From Synaphobranchus kaupii (taxonomy: Eukaryota > Chordata > Actinopteri > Anguilliformes > Synaphobranchidae), in assembly GCA_029718625.1 (NCBI GenBank), contig CM056389.1, forward strand, positions 17,709,670 through 17,773,669: a stretch of DNA of 64,000 nt. The letters are read 5' to 3'. The notes beneath the pieces were generated by a model, which was not told where the DNA came from, ran no database searches, and saw nothing but the letters and a program-made list of their open reading frames with translations. Made by a program: the position numbers and the translations under genes. Below are positions 23,501 to 35,900 of this stretch, in pieces (positions within the stretch are counted from its first letter, which is position 1; every line of letters begins with the position of its first letter).

Positions 23501-26500
23501 AATTCAAAAAACCTTAAAACTAATCCCCAGACCTGTCTGGCTGCTACTTTAACAGCTAAGGTTAAGATGAGGCTTGGCCACTAATGTAGTCATTCTTAAA
23601 ATTCCAGGCCAATTATTTGTGTACAGACGTTTGGAAATCTGAAAATGTCTCCCAGGAAACACTGCTGCTCGGCATACATTGAAATAATAGATGTGTGTCC
23701 AATGGCACACCTGCCAGGATATGATGGCTTTCCTCTCTTGGTGATAATTGGGAGTGCCCCTGACTTGCATAGTGCAGGTACAAGTGCTGTGTCACGGTTA
23801 CCTGGCGCTTTACCAACATATAAATATGGATTGATTTTTTTTTTTTTGTACCTTGAAGTGGGATTATTACAAGGATCAAATGAAAACATGATGTATGCGT
23901 GGAACTGAATTAACATCCTTCACGTAAGCGTGTTTATTGATCAAATGGATAAGGGTCAATTTGCTGCCCAGTCACTGAAAAAATAAATGTGAATTTGCTT
24001 ATAATTGTAACGTGACTAAGCACCAAATTTGACAGTTAAAAAAAGACTGCCTGGATTTTGCTGTGTCATAGAATTTGGAACTATGAGGCAGGCTAGATGT
24101 TGGTCAGTTAAAATAATACTGGTATTACAGACCGTATTGTACATGCATTTGACACAATTTCAAAGTCATCAGTGGCCCATTTTCTAAATCACTGTACAAT
24201 GGCGTGCACATTGAAATGTGCTGTCTAAGATGGTGATGGCTGGGGTAGTTTATGAGCCAGCCTGTACAATCATGGGGAATATTAGCTGGGTGCCAGAAGT
24301 ACTGACCCAAAGGAAATGGTGAACTCACTGCATACAGTCAGTGAAGCTGAGGAATTCTGGGGAAAAAACGCACATTACCTTCTGTAGAGTTAACTTAGAA
24401 AAGTGAAAAACTTGTCTGAAGAATTATTTAGCTTTTTACCATGTTTAAAACCTTGCCTCTCATAGGTTAGCAATGTAGCATAATGGTTAGGGAACTGGGC
24501 TTGCAACACCAAGGTTTCAGTTCCAGGAGGAGCGCTGCCATTGTACCTTGAGTGAGGTCCTTATATTGAATTGCTTCAGAAAATATCCCACCGTGTAAAT
24601 GGATTGTGCATAATAAGAATGTTATCTGTGTAAATCGCTCTGGATAGGAGCGTTTGATAAATGCCTTAAATGTAATGTAAGTTAATACATGTCACCTCAT
24701 AGTGGAATTGTGCGGAGCAGATCTAAAAGTCATGGCAACACCCAGCCTATGTGGTATTGATTATGTCGATACCCAGGCTTGTTTTTTCCTCAGATTGAAT
24801 CTCAGGAACACTGAATTGATGTAAACTTCGCTTTATTGTTAATGTTGTATTGTGATGACATTAACAATACACCCATGGCCATGATATAGGAATGTACCAT
24901 GGAAATGCCACTATTTAATGTTGCTGGTCTATGTTGACATGACTAATGTGGCCCTCATTTTGGCCCAGCACCCAAGAGAGGCCCCAATCTCAGGCTTCAC
25001 TCTTGTCTTTTTGTTTAAGAAGCTCTCCATTCTGTGTACTTTTTCTGCGGTATCTTCTGCCGTAGACTGCCTTTGGGACTCTGGGTGATGACATCAGAAT
25101 CACTCTCTGCAATGTGGCTTCCTGTTTCCTGTGCTCAGGGTAGTGCATTACACAGAGTGTGTGCGGCGTTTGCCGTTTGGTGCGTAGTATCGCGGCATTT
25201 CCGGGAATGAGGAATGGAACCCGGCAGAGGCAAACATTGCTGATGCTGGGTCTACTGACTAGGGCTAGCCAAATGAGATGCTGATATTGGCATATCGATG
25301 AGTGAAACAGCCTTGTGTGTAAGGTTAGCAGACTAAATGTCCACGTTTATGTATTGATGCTTACTACTTACCTTATGGCTGTGGGGGCTACATAGAGGGT
25401 GGGCTTTTTATTGAGTTTCTATAATTTCAATAGCTACCAATCATAAAACGCTATGAACATACATTAAATGCATTTGGAAGCCTAAGTAATAATGGTATTT
25501 TCCTCTATACGGTTTTATAGCAGTCGTTTGCTTGTGACCGTGTTAAAGGAATACCTAATTCTCTCCTGATTGGATGGGCCTGGCAGTGGGCAGTGTTTGT
25601 TCCATCTTGTTATGGCTCCAGTAGGGGAAAAGGGCACCGTAAGGCCAATGGAACAGCCAATACCGTCAATTCGACAGCGTACTACACATGCTGCTCTGGA
25701 ATAGGAGACGGTGCCTATTTGTGACTTCTTTTATGTGAATATTTAGGCCTGAAACCCTCGTGCCAAAGCTCTTCAGTGGTGTGAATAGTGGTCATTCGTA
25801 CACTGTGCGACAAGACAAAATAAAATTTTGTGTCTTTATTCTGTGCAGCGTATTTGCTATGGTTACAGCGTGACCCACACAATAACTCATTTGTTTAGGT
25901 TAAACCTCTGATATAGTTATGATACTGTTATGTTATGGCAATTTTAGACACTTGTATTTCATTGTGCATAATTATTCAGATGTTTGAAATGGTAGGATCA
26001 TTGTCATTAAGATTCTACTTAATTTCCCTACTCAACTTTTGTGCCACATAATTAAATGTGAGCATTTTCTGAAAGTGGCTAGTTGTTGAGAGCGTGTGTG
26101 AAACCCTGCCATTAGATTGGAAAAGTACATCATTTGAACAGGCAGCGGTCTACACCCCCCCCCCCCCCCCCCCTTGCACTCCTGCCTCTGTCTCCAAGAG
26201 CGAACCCGACGTATTCGGGTGCCGTCATCTCCGAGCCAGCGCAATCACGAGTTGCGCGGCCCTTTCTATAAAAGAACCAGAACAAAAGATAGGCTAATCC
26301 ATTAGTCCCGCGATGATGCCAATTAGATCCGCTCTGAGGGCGTCCGCCGCAGCGGCAGCCGTGAATACCGCCGTTAATTTAGAGCTCCGCGGCTCTCGTA
26401 TCCAGCCCTCCTGCAGGGAGTATAAATAGTGAAGAGTCCCAGTGTGTTTGTGTAGCTCTGCCTGTCCCTACACCCAAGGAGTGAAGAGTCCCAGTGTGTT

Positions 26501-29500
26501 TCTGTAGCTCTGCCTGTCCGTACACCCGAGGAGTGAAGAGTCCCAGTGTGTTTCTGTAGCTCTGCCTGTCCGTACACCTGAGGAGTGAAGAGTCCCAGTG
26601 TGTTTCTGTAGCTCTGCCTGTCCCTACACCCGAGGAGTGAAGAGTCCCAGTGTGTTTCTGTAGCTCTGCCTGTCCGTACACCCAAGGAGTGTAGAGTCCC
26701 AGTGTGTTTCTGTAGCTCTGCCTGTCCATACACCCGTGGAGTGAAGAGTCCCAGTGTGTTTCTGTAGCTCTGCCTGTCCCTACACCTGAGGAGTGAAGAG
26801 TCCCAGTGTGTTTCTGTAGCTCTGCCTGTCCCTACACCTGAGGAGTGAAGAGTCCCAGTGTGTTTCTGTAGCTCTGCCTGTCCGTACACCTGAGGAGTGA
26901 AGAGTCCCAGTGTGTTTCTGTAGCTCTGCCTGTCCCTACACCCGAGGAGTGAAGAGTCCCAGTGTGTTTCTGTAGCTCTGCCTGTCCGTACACCCGCAGA
27001 GTGAAGAGTCCCTGTGTGTTTCTGTAGCTCTGCCTGTCCGTACACCTGAGGAGTGAAGAGTCCCAGTGTGTTTCTGTAGCTCTGCCTGTCCGTACACCTG
27101 AGGAGTGTAGAGTCCCATTGTGTTTCTGTAGCTCTGCCTGTCCATACACCCGTGGAGTGAAGAGTCCCTGTGTGTTTCTGTAGCTCTGCCTGTCCGTACA
27201 CCTGAGGAGTGAAGAGTCCCAGTGTGTTTCTGTAGCTCTGCCTGTCCCTACACCTGAGGAGTAAAGAGTCCCAGTGTGTTTCTGTAGCTCTGCCTGTCCG
27301 TACACCTGAGGAGTGAAGAGTCCCAGTGTGTTTCTGTAGCTCTGCCTGTCCCTACACCCGAGGAGTGAAGAGTCCCAGTGTGTTTCTGTAGCTCTGCCTG
27401 TCCGTACACCTGAGGAGTGAAGAGTCCCAGTGTGTTTCTGTAGCTCTGCCTGTCCGTACACCTAAGGAGTGAAGAGTCCCAGTGTGTTTCTGTAGCTCTG
27501 CCTGTCCCTACACCTGAGGAGTGAAGAGTCCCAGTGTGTTTCTGTAGCTCTGCCTGTCCCTACACCTGAGGAGTAAAGAGTCCCAGTGTGTTTCTGTAGC
27601 TCTGCCTGTCCGTACACCCGCAGAGTGAAGAGTCCCAGTGTGTTTCTGTAGCTCTGCCTGTCCGTACACCTGAGGAGTGAAGAGTCCCAGTGTGTTTCTG
27701 TAGCTCTGCCTGTCCCTACACCCGAGGAGTGAAGAGTCCCAGTGTGTTTCTGTAGCTCTGCCTGTCCGTACACCCAAGGAGTGTAGAGTCCCAGTGTGTT
27801 TCTGTAGCTCTGCCTGTCCATACACCCGTGGAGTGAAGAGTCCCAGTGTGTTTCTGTAGCTCTGCCTGTCCCTACACCTGAGGAGTGAAGAGTCCCAGTG
27901 TGTTTCTGTAGCTCTGCCTGTCCGTACACCTGAGGAGTGAAGAGTCCCAGTGTGTTTCTGTAGCTCTGCCTGTCCCTACACCCGAGGAGTGAAGAGTCCC
28001 AGTGTGTTTCTGTAGCTCTGCCTGTCCGTACACCCGCAGAGTGAAGAGTCCCTGTGTGTTTCTGTAGCTCTGCCTGTCCGTACACCTGAGGAGTGAAGAG
28101 TCCCAGTGTGTTTCTGTAGCTCTGCCTGTCCCTACACCTGAGGAGTAAAGAGTCCCAGTGTGTTTCTGTAGCTCTGCCTGTCCGTACACCTGAGGAGTGA
28201 AGAGTCCCAGTGTGTTTCTGTAGCTCTGCCTGTCCCTACACCCGAGGAGTGAAGAGTCCCAGTGTGTTTCTGTAGCTCTGCCTGTCCGTACACCTGAGGA
28301 GTGAAGAGTCCCAGTGTGTTTCTGTAGCTCTGCCTGTCCGTACACCTAAGGAGTGAAGAGTCCCAGTGTGTTTCTGTAGCTCTGCCTGTCCCTACACCTG
28401 AGGAGTGAAGAGTCCCAGTGTGTTTCTGTAGCTCTGCCTGTCCCTACACCTGAGGAGTAAAGAGTCCCAGTGTGTTTCTGTAGCTCTGCCTGTCCGTACA
28501 CCCGCAGAGTGAAGAGTCCCAGTGTGTTTCTGTAGCTCTGCCTGTCCGTACACCTGAGGAGTGAAGAGTCCCAGTGTGTTTCTGTAGCTCTGCCTGTCCG
28601 TACACCTGAGGAGTGAAGAGTCCCAGTGTGTTTCTGTAGCTCTGCCTGTCCGTACACCTGAGGAGTAAAGAGTCCCAGTGTGTTTCTGTAGCTCTGCCTG
28701 TCCGTACACCCTCAGAGTGAAGGCAGAGCCGCAGCTATGTCAGGACAGTAGCGGGGATGAGAGCCCGTACAGAGTCCCAGTGTGTTTCTGTAGCTCTGCC
28801 TGTCCCATTGTGCTGAGCCTCGTGCGGACGCTCCAGGGGGAGGTGGAGGAGGAGGAAGATGACGTACATGGAACAGCTGTGGGAGCTGAATGAAAGGCGG
28901 GACGATTCCTGAGTATTTCCCGGAGCACGCTTAGTTACGGCTTTGCTGGTTCGCTGGAACACAAAACCTTTTAGACTTTTCACAGTGGCATCCGAATAAG
29001 GCGAACGACGTTGAACATGTTGGGAGCCCAGAATAAGTGTTAAAAATTGTGGACGTGGTGCTTGTATTATTGCGACCCGGTCTACGGTCCCGGGTTCAAA
29101 TCCAGGACGAGGCCCCAGTTCTGTTACAGATCGCAACAATCAATCAATATTTTATTTATTTATTTATTTATATAGCGCATTTCACAACAAGTTGTCACAA
29201 TGCACTTCACAGCAAAACAGCAAAACCCAGCCTAAACTCCCCACAAGAGCAAGCCAAAGGCAACAGTGGCAAGGAAAAACTCCCTGGTGTAACTAGGAAG
29301 AAACCTTGGAAGGAACCAGACTCAATGGGGGAACCCATCCTCCTCTGGTCGGCTCAGGGTCTAGGGCTTAAGGACCAACATGGTCAAAACAGCCAATGTC
29401 CATGATAATACAATTTGCAGCAGCTAGATGACAGTCCAGATGTGGCGGCAGTGATGGTGGGGAACCGGGCGCCGATGGCGGCGGGAGCAGCTGGCAGCGG

Positions 29501-31597
29501 TGGTAAGGAGGGAGGGGCAAGCGGCAACGGACAGGAAGCCGGACAGCAACTCTCGAGATGCGGGGCATAAGCCCCGCCGGCAGAATGTGAAAAAAAGAGA
29601 GAGAGAAAACAGTTAGGGGAAGTGTAATAGAGCAGCAGGAGCACCAACTGGAGGGGTGGGGGGTGGGGAAGGGGTGGGGGGGTGGGGAAGGGGTGGGGGG
29701 GTGGGGAAGGGGTGGGAGGGTTGGACAGGTGCCCCCGCCAGGAGTAATCTATGGCTGCATAGCTATGAAGACAGAGTTTGAGGAACCATGCAGTCATGAG
29801 AGGGAAAACAGTCCTACCCACCTATCAAGAGCCAGCCCAGGAAGATGGGGTCACAGCTGTTGACAGGTGACAGTAAGGAAAGGATGCCACCCCACATTAC
29901 TCTATGGCTAAATGCTTCTCTGGTCCTGTCTCCAGACTATAGCTCATTATAAGCCTGATCATAGAGGTGCGTTTTTAATCTAGACTTAAATATTGAGACA
30001 GTGTCTGATTCCCTTATAAGTTTTGGTAGGGTGTTCCACAGTAGTGGCGCTCTGTAAGAGAAAGCTCTACCACCCGTCAAGTTTTTAGATATTCTTGGGA
30101 CTACTAGGTAGCCTGCGTCTTGGGAACGGAGTGATCTTTTTGGCTTATATGGTAAGAGCAGATTACATATATACACTGGCGCAAGTCCATTTAAGGCTTT
30201 AAAGGTCAGAAGAAAAATCTTAAAGTCTATCCTAAACTTAATTGGTAGCCAATGAAGCGATGCTAGTACTGGGGTAATATGCTCATATTTCTTAGTTCTA
30301 GTTAAAATGCGAGCGGCTGCATTCTGTACAAGCTGGAGATTATTTAGCAAGGACTTAGGGCAGCCAGATAGCAGGGCATTACAGTAATCTAGCCTAGACG
30401 TAACAAAAGCATGGATCAGTTTCTCTGCGTCCCCTATTGATAGGAAGTGCCTTATTTTAGCTATGTTTCTTAACTGAAAGAAAGCTACTCTAGATATGTT
30501 TTTTATGTGCGCGCTAAAGGTTAGATCTGGGTCTATAGTAACACCTAGGTCTTTCACAGCTGAGTTTGGAACAATTAAACAACCATCGAAATTTAAAGTA
30601 GATGTACCCAGTTTCTCCCTTTGTTTTTTTGGACCTAAAACCAGCATTTCGGTCTTTTCTGAGTTTAGGAGCAGGAAATTGGAAAGCATCCAGGCTTTAA
30701 TATCTGCAATACAAGCCTCTAACCGAGAAAATGGTAGTGCCTCACCGGGTTTCATGGAAATGTATATCTGCGTATCGTCCGCATAGCAGTGAAAATCTAC
30801 CCCATGTGCCCGTATAATATCACCAAGGGGTAGCATATATAATGAAAAGAGTACTGGGCCTAGCACTGATCCTTGTGGAATACCATATTTCATTACTGAG
30901 TAACTGGATGATACTTCATTTATTTTAACAAACTGCTTCCTATTGTATAAGTATGATCTGAACCATGCAAGAGCTTGACCATTTAGTCCAACACAGCCCA
31001 AGTAATCGCAACAAGAAATCAAGGTAATTGGAAATGGTTAATGAAACGGATGAGCAACTCTGGTCCCTAACTACCTAACCAAAACTGTATACAACCTATC
31101 TAGTCTTTGGAGGCTTGCTGTGTTTTAAACGCTTACATTTGGGACAAATCAGTCTGCGGGCTGAAACCAAGAATCCGAGTAGCGTACCCCCATGGAGATA
31201 TAGATTTAGACCCCGTCTCTCCTTCAAGAACAATAAAGGAAAAATAACAAACGCACAAAATCCGCTAATCACAATCCACACAGGTTTAGAACAAGTCAGA
31301 AGAGCGAGTTTCCACCGGTGAATGGCAAACCGTGTCTTTTCAAACCGAACCGGAGACGGAAACGGCCATTCTGATGACGAAACTGCTCATCAAAGTTACA
31401 TGAATACAGTGTTCCTGCAGTGTATTTTATTATATTTTTTTTTACAGAGAAGAATATCATTGACAGTGATATTCTTGGTACTTTCCAGCCTTTTTTTTTT
31501 TTTTTTTTTTAAAGGTACACTTGTAAACTTGGAAGCTGTATGTACAATGAGATTTGACACTGAAGTGGGCGTTGTTCCTAACCTGTTTCCCACTATA

Positions 31598-31676
<79 letters not shown>

Positions 31677-32947
31677 GTAGTGAAGGTGCGGCCCAATGAC
31701 AAGGATGCCAAGATGAAGTACCAGGAGTGCAATAAGATCGTGAAGCAGAAGGCCTTCGAGAGAGCCATCGCCAGTGACGAGCTCAAGAAATCAGTGGTGG
31801 ACTCCCTGGACATCGAGAACATGAGTGAGTTTGGCCTTGAGTGAATGAACGAACTTCACTGCCGTTTTCACGATTTTCCTCAGCAGGTATTAATATCTCA
31901 CTCACTGTTGACATGTTTATGCTAGGTTATCCAGGTTTCCCATTCGAAGGGATAGCACGATAGCCATAGGTATGGAGGTAAACGTAGAGGTAAAATGGGC
32001 TCTCCCTCCTTTTGCAGTGATCGAGGACGACTACACTGGGCCCCAGCTGGAGGACGGAAAGGTGACGGTGAAATTCATGAAGGACATGATGCACTGGTTT
32101 AAGGAGCAAAAGAAACTGCACAGAAAGTGTGCCTACCAGGTAGGGCAAAAATCCACATGTTTTATACATTTTATTTCTTGTCACTGAAAATTGAAAGTTA
32201 AAAGGTTTCTTTATGTATTCATTTTAAGCTGACCTTGCATGTTGAGTCTGTAGTGTAAATGCAATTTATAATGTCCCATTTCAGATTTTGGTCCAAGTCA
32301 AAGAAGTCCTAGCGAAGCTTCCAAGCCTTGTAGAAATATCTCTAAAAGAGGTAAGGCACTGTGCAATTTGTAGAAACGGTTGAGTGAAAAGGCACCAATT
32401 TGTATTTCTCTGAGAAAATAAATCCCAGTGGTCTCTCACAAAGACGAGTTTGCAAGTCTCAAATGTACATTTTGCAGTTGTTTATTTCCAAATATTACAT
32501 TTCCAAAAATTAGTATTAAACATAGCTATTCTGCATTTGAAGTTTAAATTTTATTCAATATTCATTTGAAGTTCAAGGTACAGGTATGTTAAATTAGTGC
32601 AGGGTAAACCTGAAAACAGTATAGACCTAGGCACCCTTTATATACAGTATAACCTAAAACTACTTGCAGTGAGTCACGTTGCCTTTCTTCCCACCCTGTC
32701 CAGTATATTTTGCTGTCTAGCCTCGATTTACCTCGCCTGCAGTCCTTGTCTCTCTCAGTGATGCCGTTCTCTCCTGCAGACAGAGAAGATCACTATATGT
32801 GGTGACACACATGGCCAGTTCTACGACCTCCTCAACATATTTCAGTTAAACGGCTTGCCCTCGCAGGCCAACCCCTATGTATCCTTTTTCTTTGCTTTAC
32901 CTGTGTGTCTGTCTGTCTGTGTGTCTGTGTCTCTGTGTGTCTGTGTC

Positions 32948-32988
<41 letters not shown>

Positions 32989-35900
32989 GTGTCTGTGTCT
33001 CTGTGTGTCTGTGTCTGTCTGTCTGTGTGTCTGTCTGTCTGTCTGTTTGTTTGTGTGGGATGAGCAGGCTGGAGTCTGCTTGGTGGTGTATCGTTTAACC
33101 ACAGAGCACAATACATTACTTTGGGGATGGGCTAGGCAGGCCGTATCTGTTTCTGCCCTTCATTATTTAATTGGCCCAATCATTTACATTAGCTGATATT
33201 TTAGTGACATTCCGCGATATGAACCGCAGCAGCTCTTGTGCCTGTATGCATGTATCTTGTGGTTTTATTGTGGCCTAATTTACGAGTGAATCTGTTGTTG
33301 TAGCTATATGACTGATTGAGCCAGGGTAACTGGGGGGAGTAAAAACCCGATTACACATCGGCCCGTGAGGCCTGCAGTTGCCCGTCCCTGCATTACATGA
33401 ACCAGTGTCATCACCAGTGTTTATTGTCATTCTAAATGCTCACCGCACGCTGAGCCCGAAGGCGGACTTTTCTTGCGGTGGCGCTTAACTTTGGCCGCAG
33501 CTTTTCAACGGCGACTTTGTGGACCGCGGCTCCTTCTCTGTGGAGGTCATCCTCACGCTCTTCGGCTTCAAGCTGCTGTACCCAGACTGCTTCTACCTTC
33601 TGAGAGGTGAGTTCCCCTGGCCCCTGCCAGAGCCCTGCGTTAAGCACGTAGAGAGCGGCTTGCTGTAGGAGCGCTGGTCTAGGATCGGGGTTCCCCTGTA
33701 CGTATCCAGAACTTATCCATTATGACCCGTGCGTGCGTTAGCTAGCACTAAGGAAAAGGTGAGCTTATTCAGTACATGATGATTTGTGTTGGTGTGTATG
33801 TACATTGGTAATGTGTGTGTCGTCCTTTGCAGGGAATCATGAGACTGACAATATGAACCAAATGTACGGTTTTGAGGGGGAGGTGAAGGCCAAGTACACA
33901 GCCCAAATGTTCCAGCTGTTCAGCGAGGTCTTCCAGTGGCTGCCCCTGGCACAGTGTATCAACAGCCAAGTACTGGTGAGTAGGGATGCGCATGTTAAAT
34001 AATTATTTTGATTGATGATCTTTAATGTTAACTAATTAATAATCGATAGTCGTTAAGATAAATTCCATTAACTATATAGTTGTATAGCTCACCAATAAGA
34101 ATACAAGTGATGCAAGAGGTGAAACGTTTCCTGACTCCAGACTTTGTGAATGGGTTTCTTTTCACCCACATTCAAACCACATTAGACCAGAATATCTACC
34201 ACAGTGTGAGAGCAAAGAACAATATTCTGTTAAATTTAGACCAAAAGTCAAAGCGGGTACTCAACCCTGCTCAGAGAATTTAACGTCCCTTCCTTGTGCT
34301 TGATACACTAAAATTGTCTATTAAAACAGTACAGATGTAGCACAAGGATATAGTCTTCATGAGTGTAATAATAAATGAGCCATATTGTTGCAGTTACAAA
34401 ACTTCATTGTAAATGAATCCCGCTGATAGGTCCTTATTTCAACTCACCAACAGGAGATAGGCAAGGCAAATAACGGTAAACATCTTGCCTTGGCGCTTGA
34501 AATTGGTGCCTGTACCCAGATGCAGATGTCCAAGCCTATCCCAGTAGGTTAAAATGCACAGCTCCAGCTGATGGCCACTTTGAAATCATTAAGTTTTCTC
34601 TGAAAGAGGGGTGCAACGTTAGGCCCAAATTTAAATGAATCTTTTTAATTGTTAGGCTTGATCGACGTGAATGTGTAATGAAGAATAATCGAACATCGAT
34701 TAATCGTTAACATCCCTACCGGTGAGAGAAGCCACAGCCACCAGTAAGCAAACCCCCCCCCCAGCATGCGTCTAACAGCGGCCTGGTCTCTCCCATCGTA
34801 GGTGATGCACGGGGGCCTGTTCAGCGAGGACGGCGTGACCCTGGACGACATCCGTAAGATCGACAGGAACCGACAGCCTCCTGATTCAGGTTGGTCATTC
34901 GGCGCGCCGCCTTTCCCTCCCGACGGCTGAGTGCGTCCGGTGAAAAGACGGGAAGGAATGGGTCATTGATAAAGCGCATGCCAGTGCTGAAGTCACACGC
35001 TCTTTCCTCTATATTTAATGCATGCGGGAAGTAACGGGACTTATCCCTCGCTCTTTGTAAAAGTTGTATTTGTATACGTTTTCCCTTCCTGTTCAAACAA
35101 CTTCCTATTCGAGCACCTGCTCCACATCATGTACTTAACCCCTTTGCCTAGAAGGGGCGGGACTTTTTTGCTCAACTGAGACATTCGTTGCTACTGCAGC
35201 CAAACTATTAGTCGAAATCACAAACTTTTTGTTTTAAATTTATTGGTAGACGGTTTGTGACTATTTCTGCCGAATATGGAGTTTCTAAGTCACTATTTCC
35301 CCGTAGCAAGTCCATTTAACAAGCACCCCCCCCACCTAGTCGATACCTACCCATGCGTGACATAGTGGACAATAGCGTCTATGTTTGAGTTAATAAATAT
35401 ATTTATTCATCATATAAAATTAGAATAACGTCATAGCAACGAGATGAACCCAACAATAGCCTGATCGTATGGCAGAAAAGCCGTGAAAAGCCCTGCTCAC
35501 TCAAATGCAAAAAAGTGTGAAAGTACTGTCTCATTGTAAATGGTACACCTGTCTTGTTTCATTTAAGCCATTTACCAAGTTTATGTGATGCTCACACCTG
35601 GAGTTATAAAGTCTTAAACAGAGCACCCCCTAAATAAGTGAAATTTGCCATCTGCACCAATGGGTTAAACTTCAGACTGTTCCGTGCAGGTAAAAAAGCA
35701 CCTCAACATTTAAACATTTGCTTTAACTCCAGAAGTTACTTCTGTTCCTTAACTGTACTGGCTTTCAGCAGATGCTCGAAGATCCAGAGGGACTTGCAAT
35801 GCAAACCCCAGTGCAGAGACCTCTTATAGCTCATTGTTTTCATTCGGAGCAGTTTAAACATTTTAAGAACGAGGCTTGTACATTTTTAAGGAGCCGTTCT

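Larger units (their letters stand above)
29130..31022 (-). mobile_element. 5'-truncated L2-type non-LTR retrotransposon
   Basis: The minus-strand element has its 3' end at low coordinates. It consists of an RT-bearing open frame (29937-31022), about 800 bp of 3'UTR (with ggaagaaaccttggaaggaa and tatatagcgcattt signatures common to fish L2-type elements) and a (TAAA)-type tail at about 29143-29171. There is no endonuclease domain, so it is 5'-truncated. It lies antisense in ppp5c intron 2. No clear target-site duplication was seen. Confidence 0.85.

Noticed and set aside
26374..28709. Several minus-strand open frames of up to 275 codons with repeated motifs such as [11 protein letters not shown]
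   Set aside because: They are translations of the 52-bp minisatellite in different frames, overlap each other and lie in a ppp5c intron; no start context or conservation supports a gene.
29040..29110. tRNA gene suggested by cccgggttcaaatccaggac
   Set aside because: Only a B-box-like stretch; no cloverleaf or A box could be fitted.
29384..29821. 145-codon proline-rich minus-strand frame
   Set aside because: Derives from the G-rich repeat in the LINE 3'UTR.
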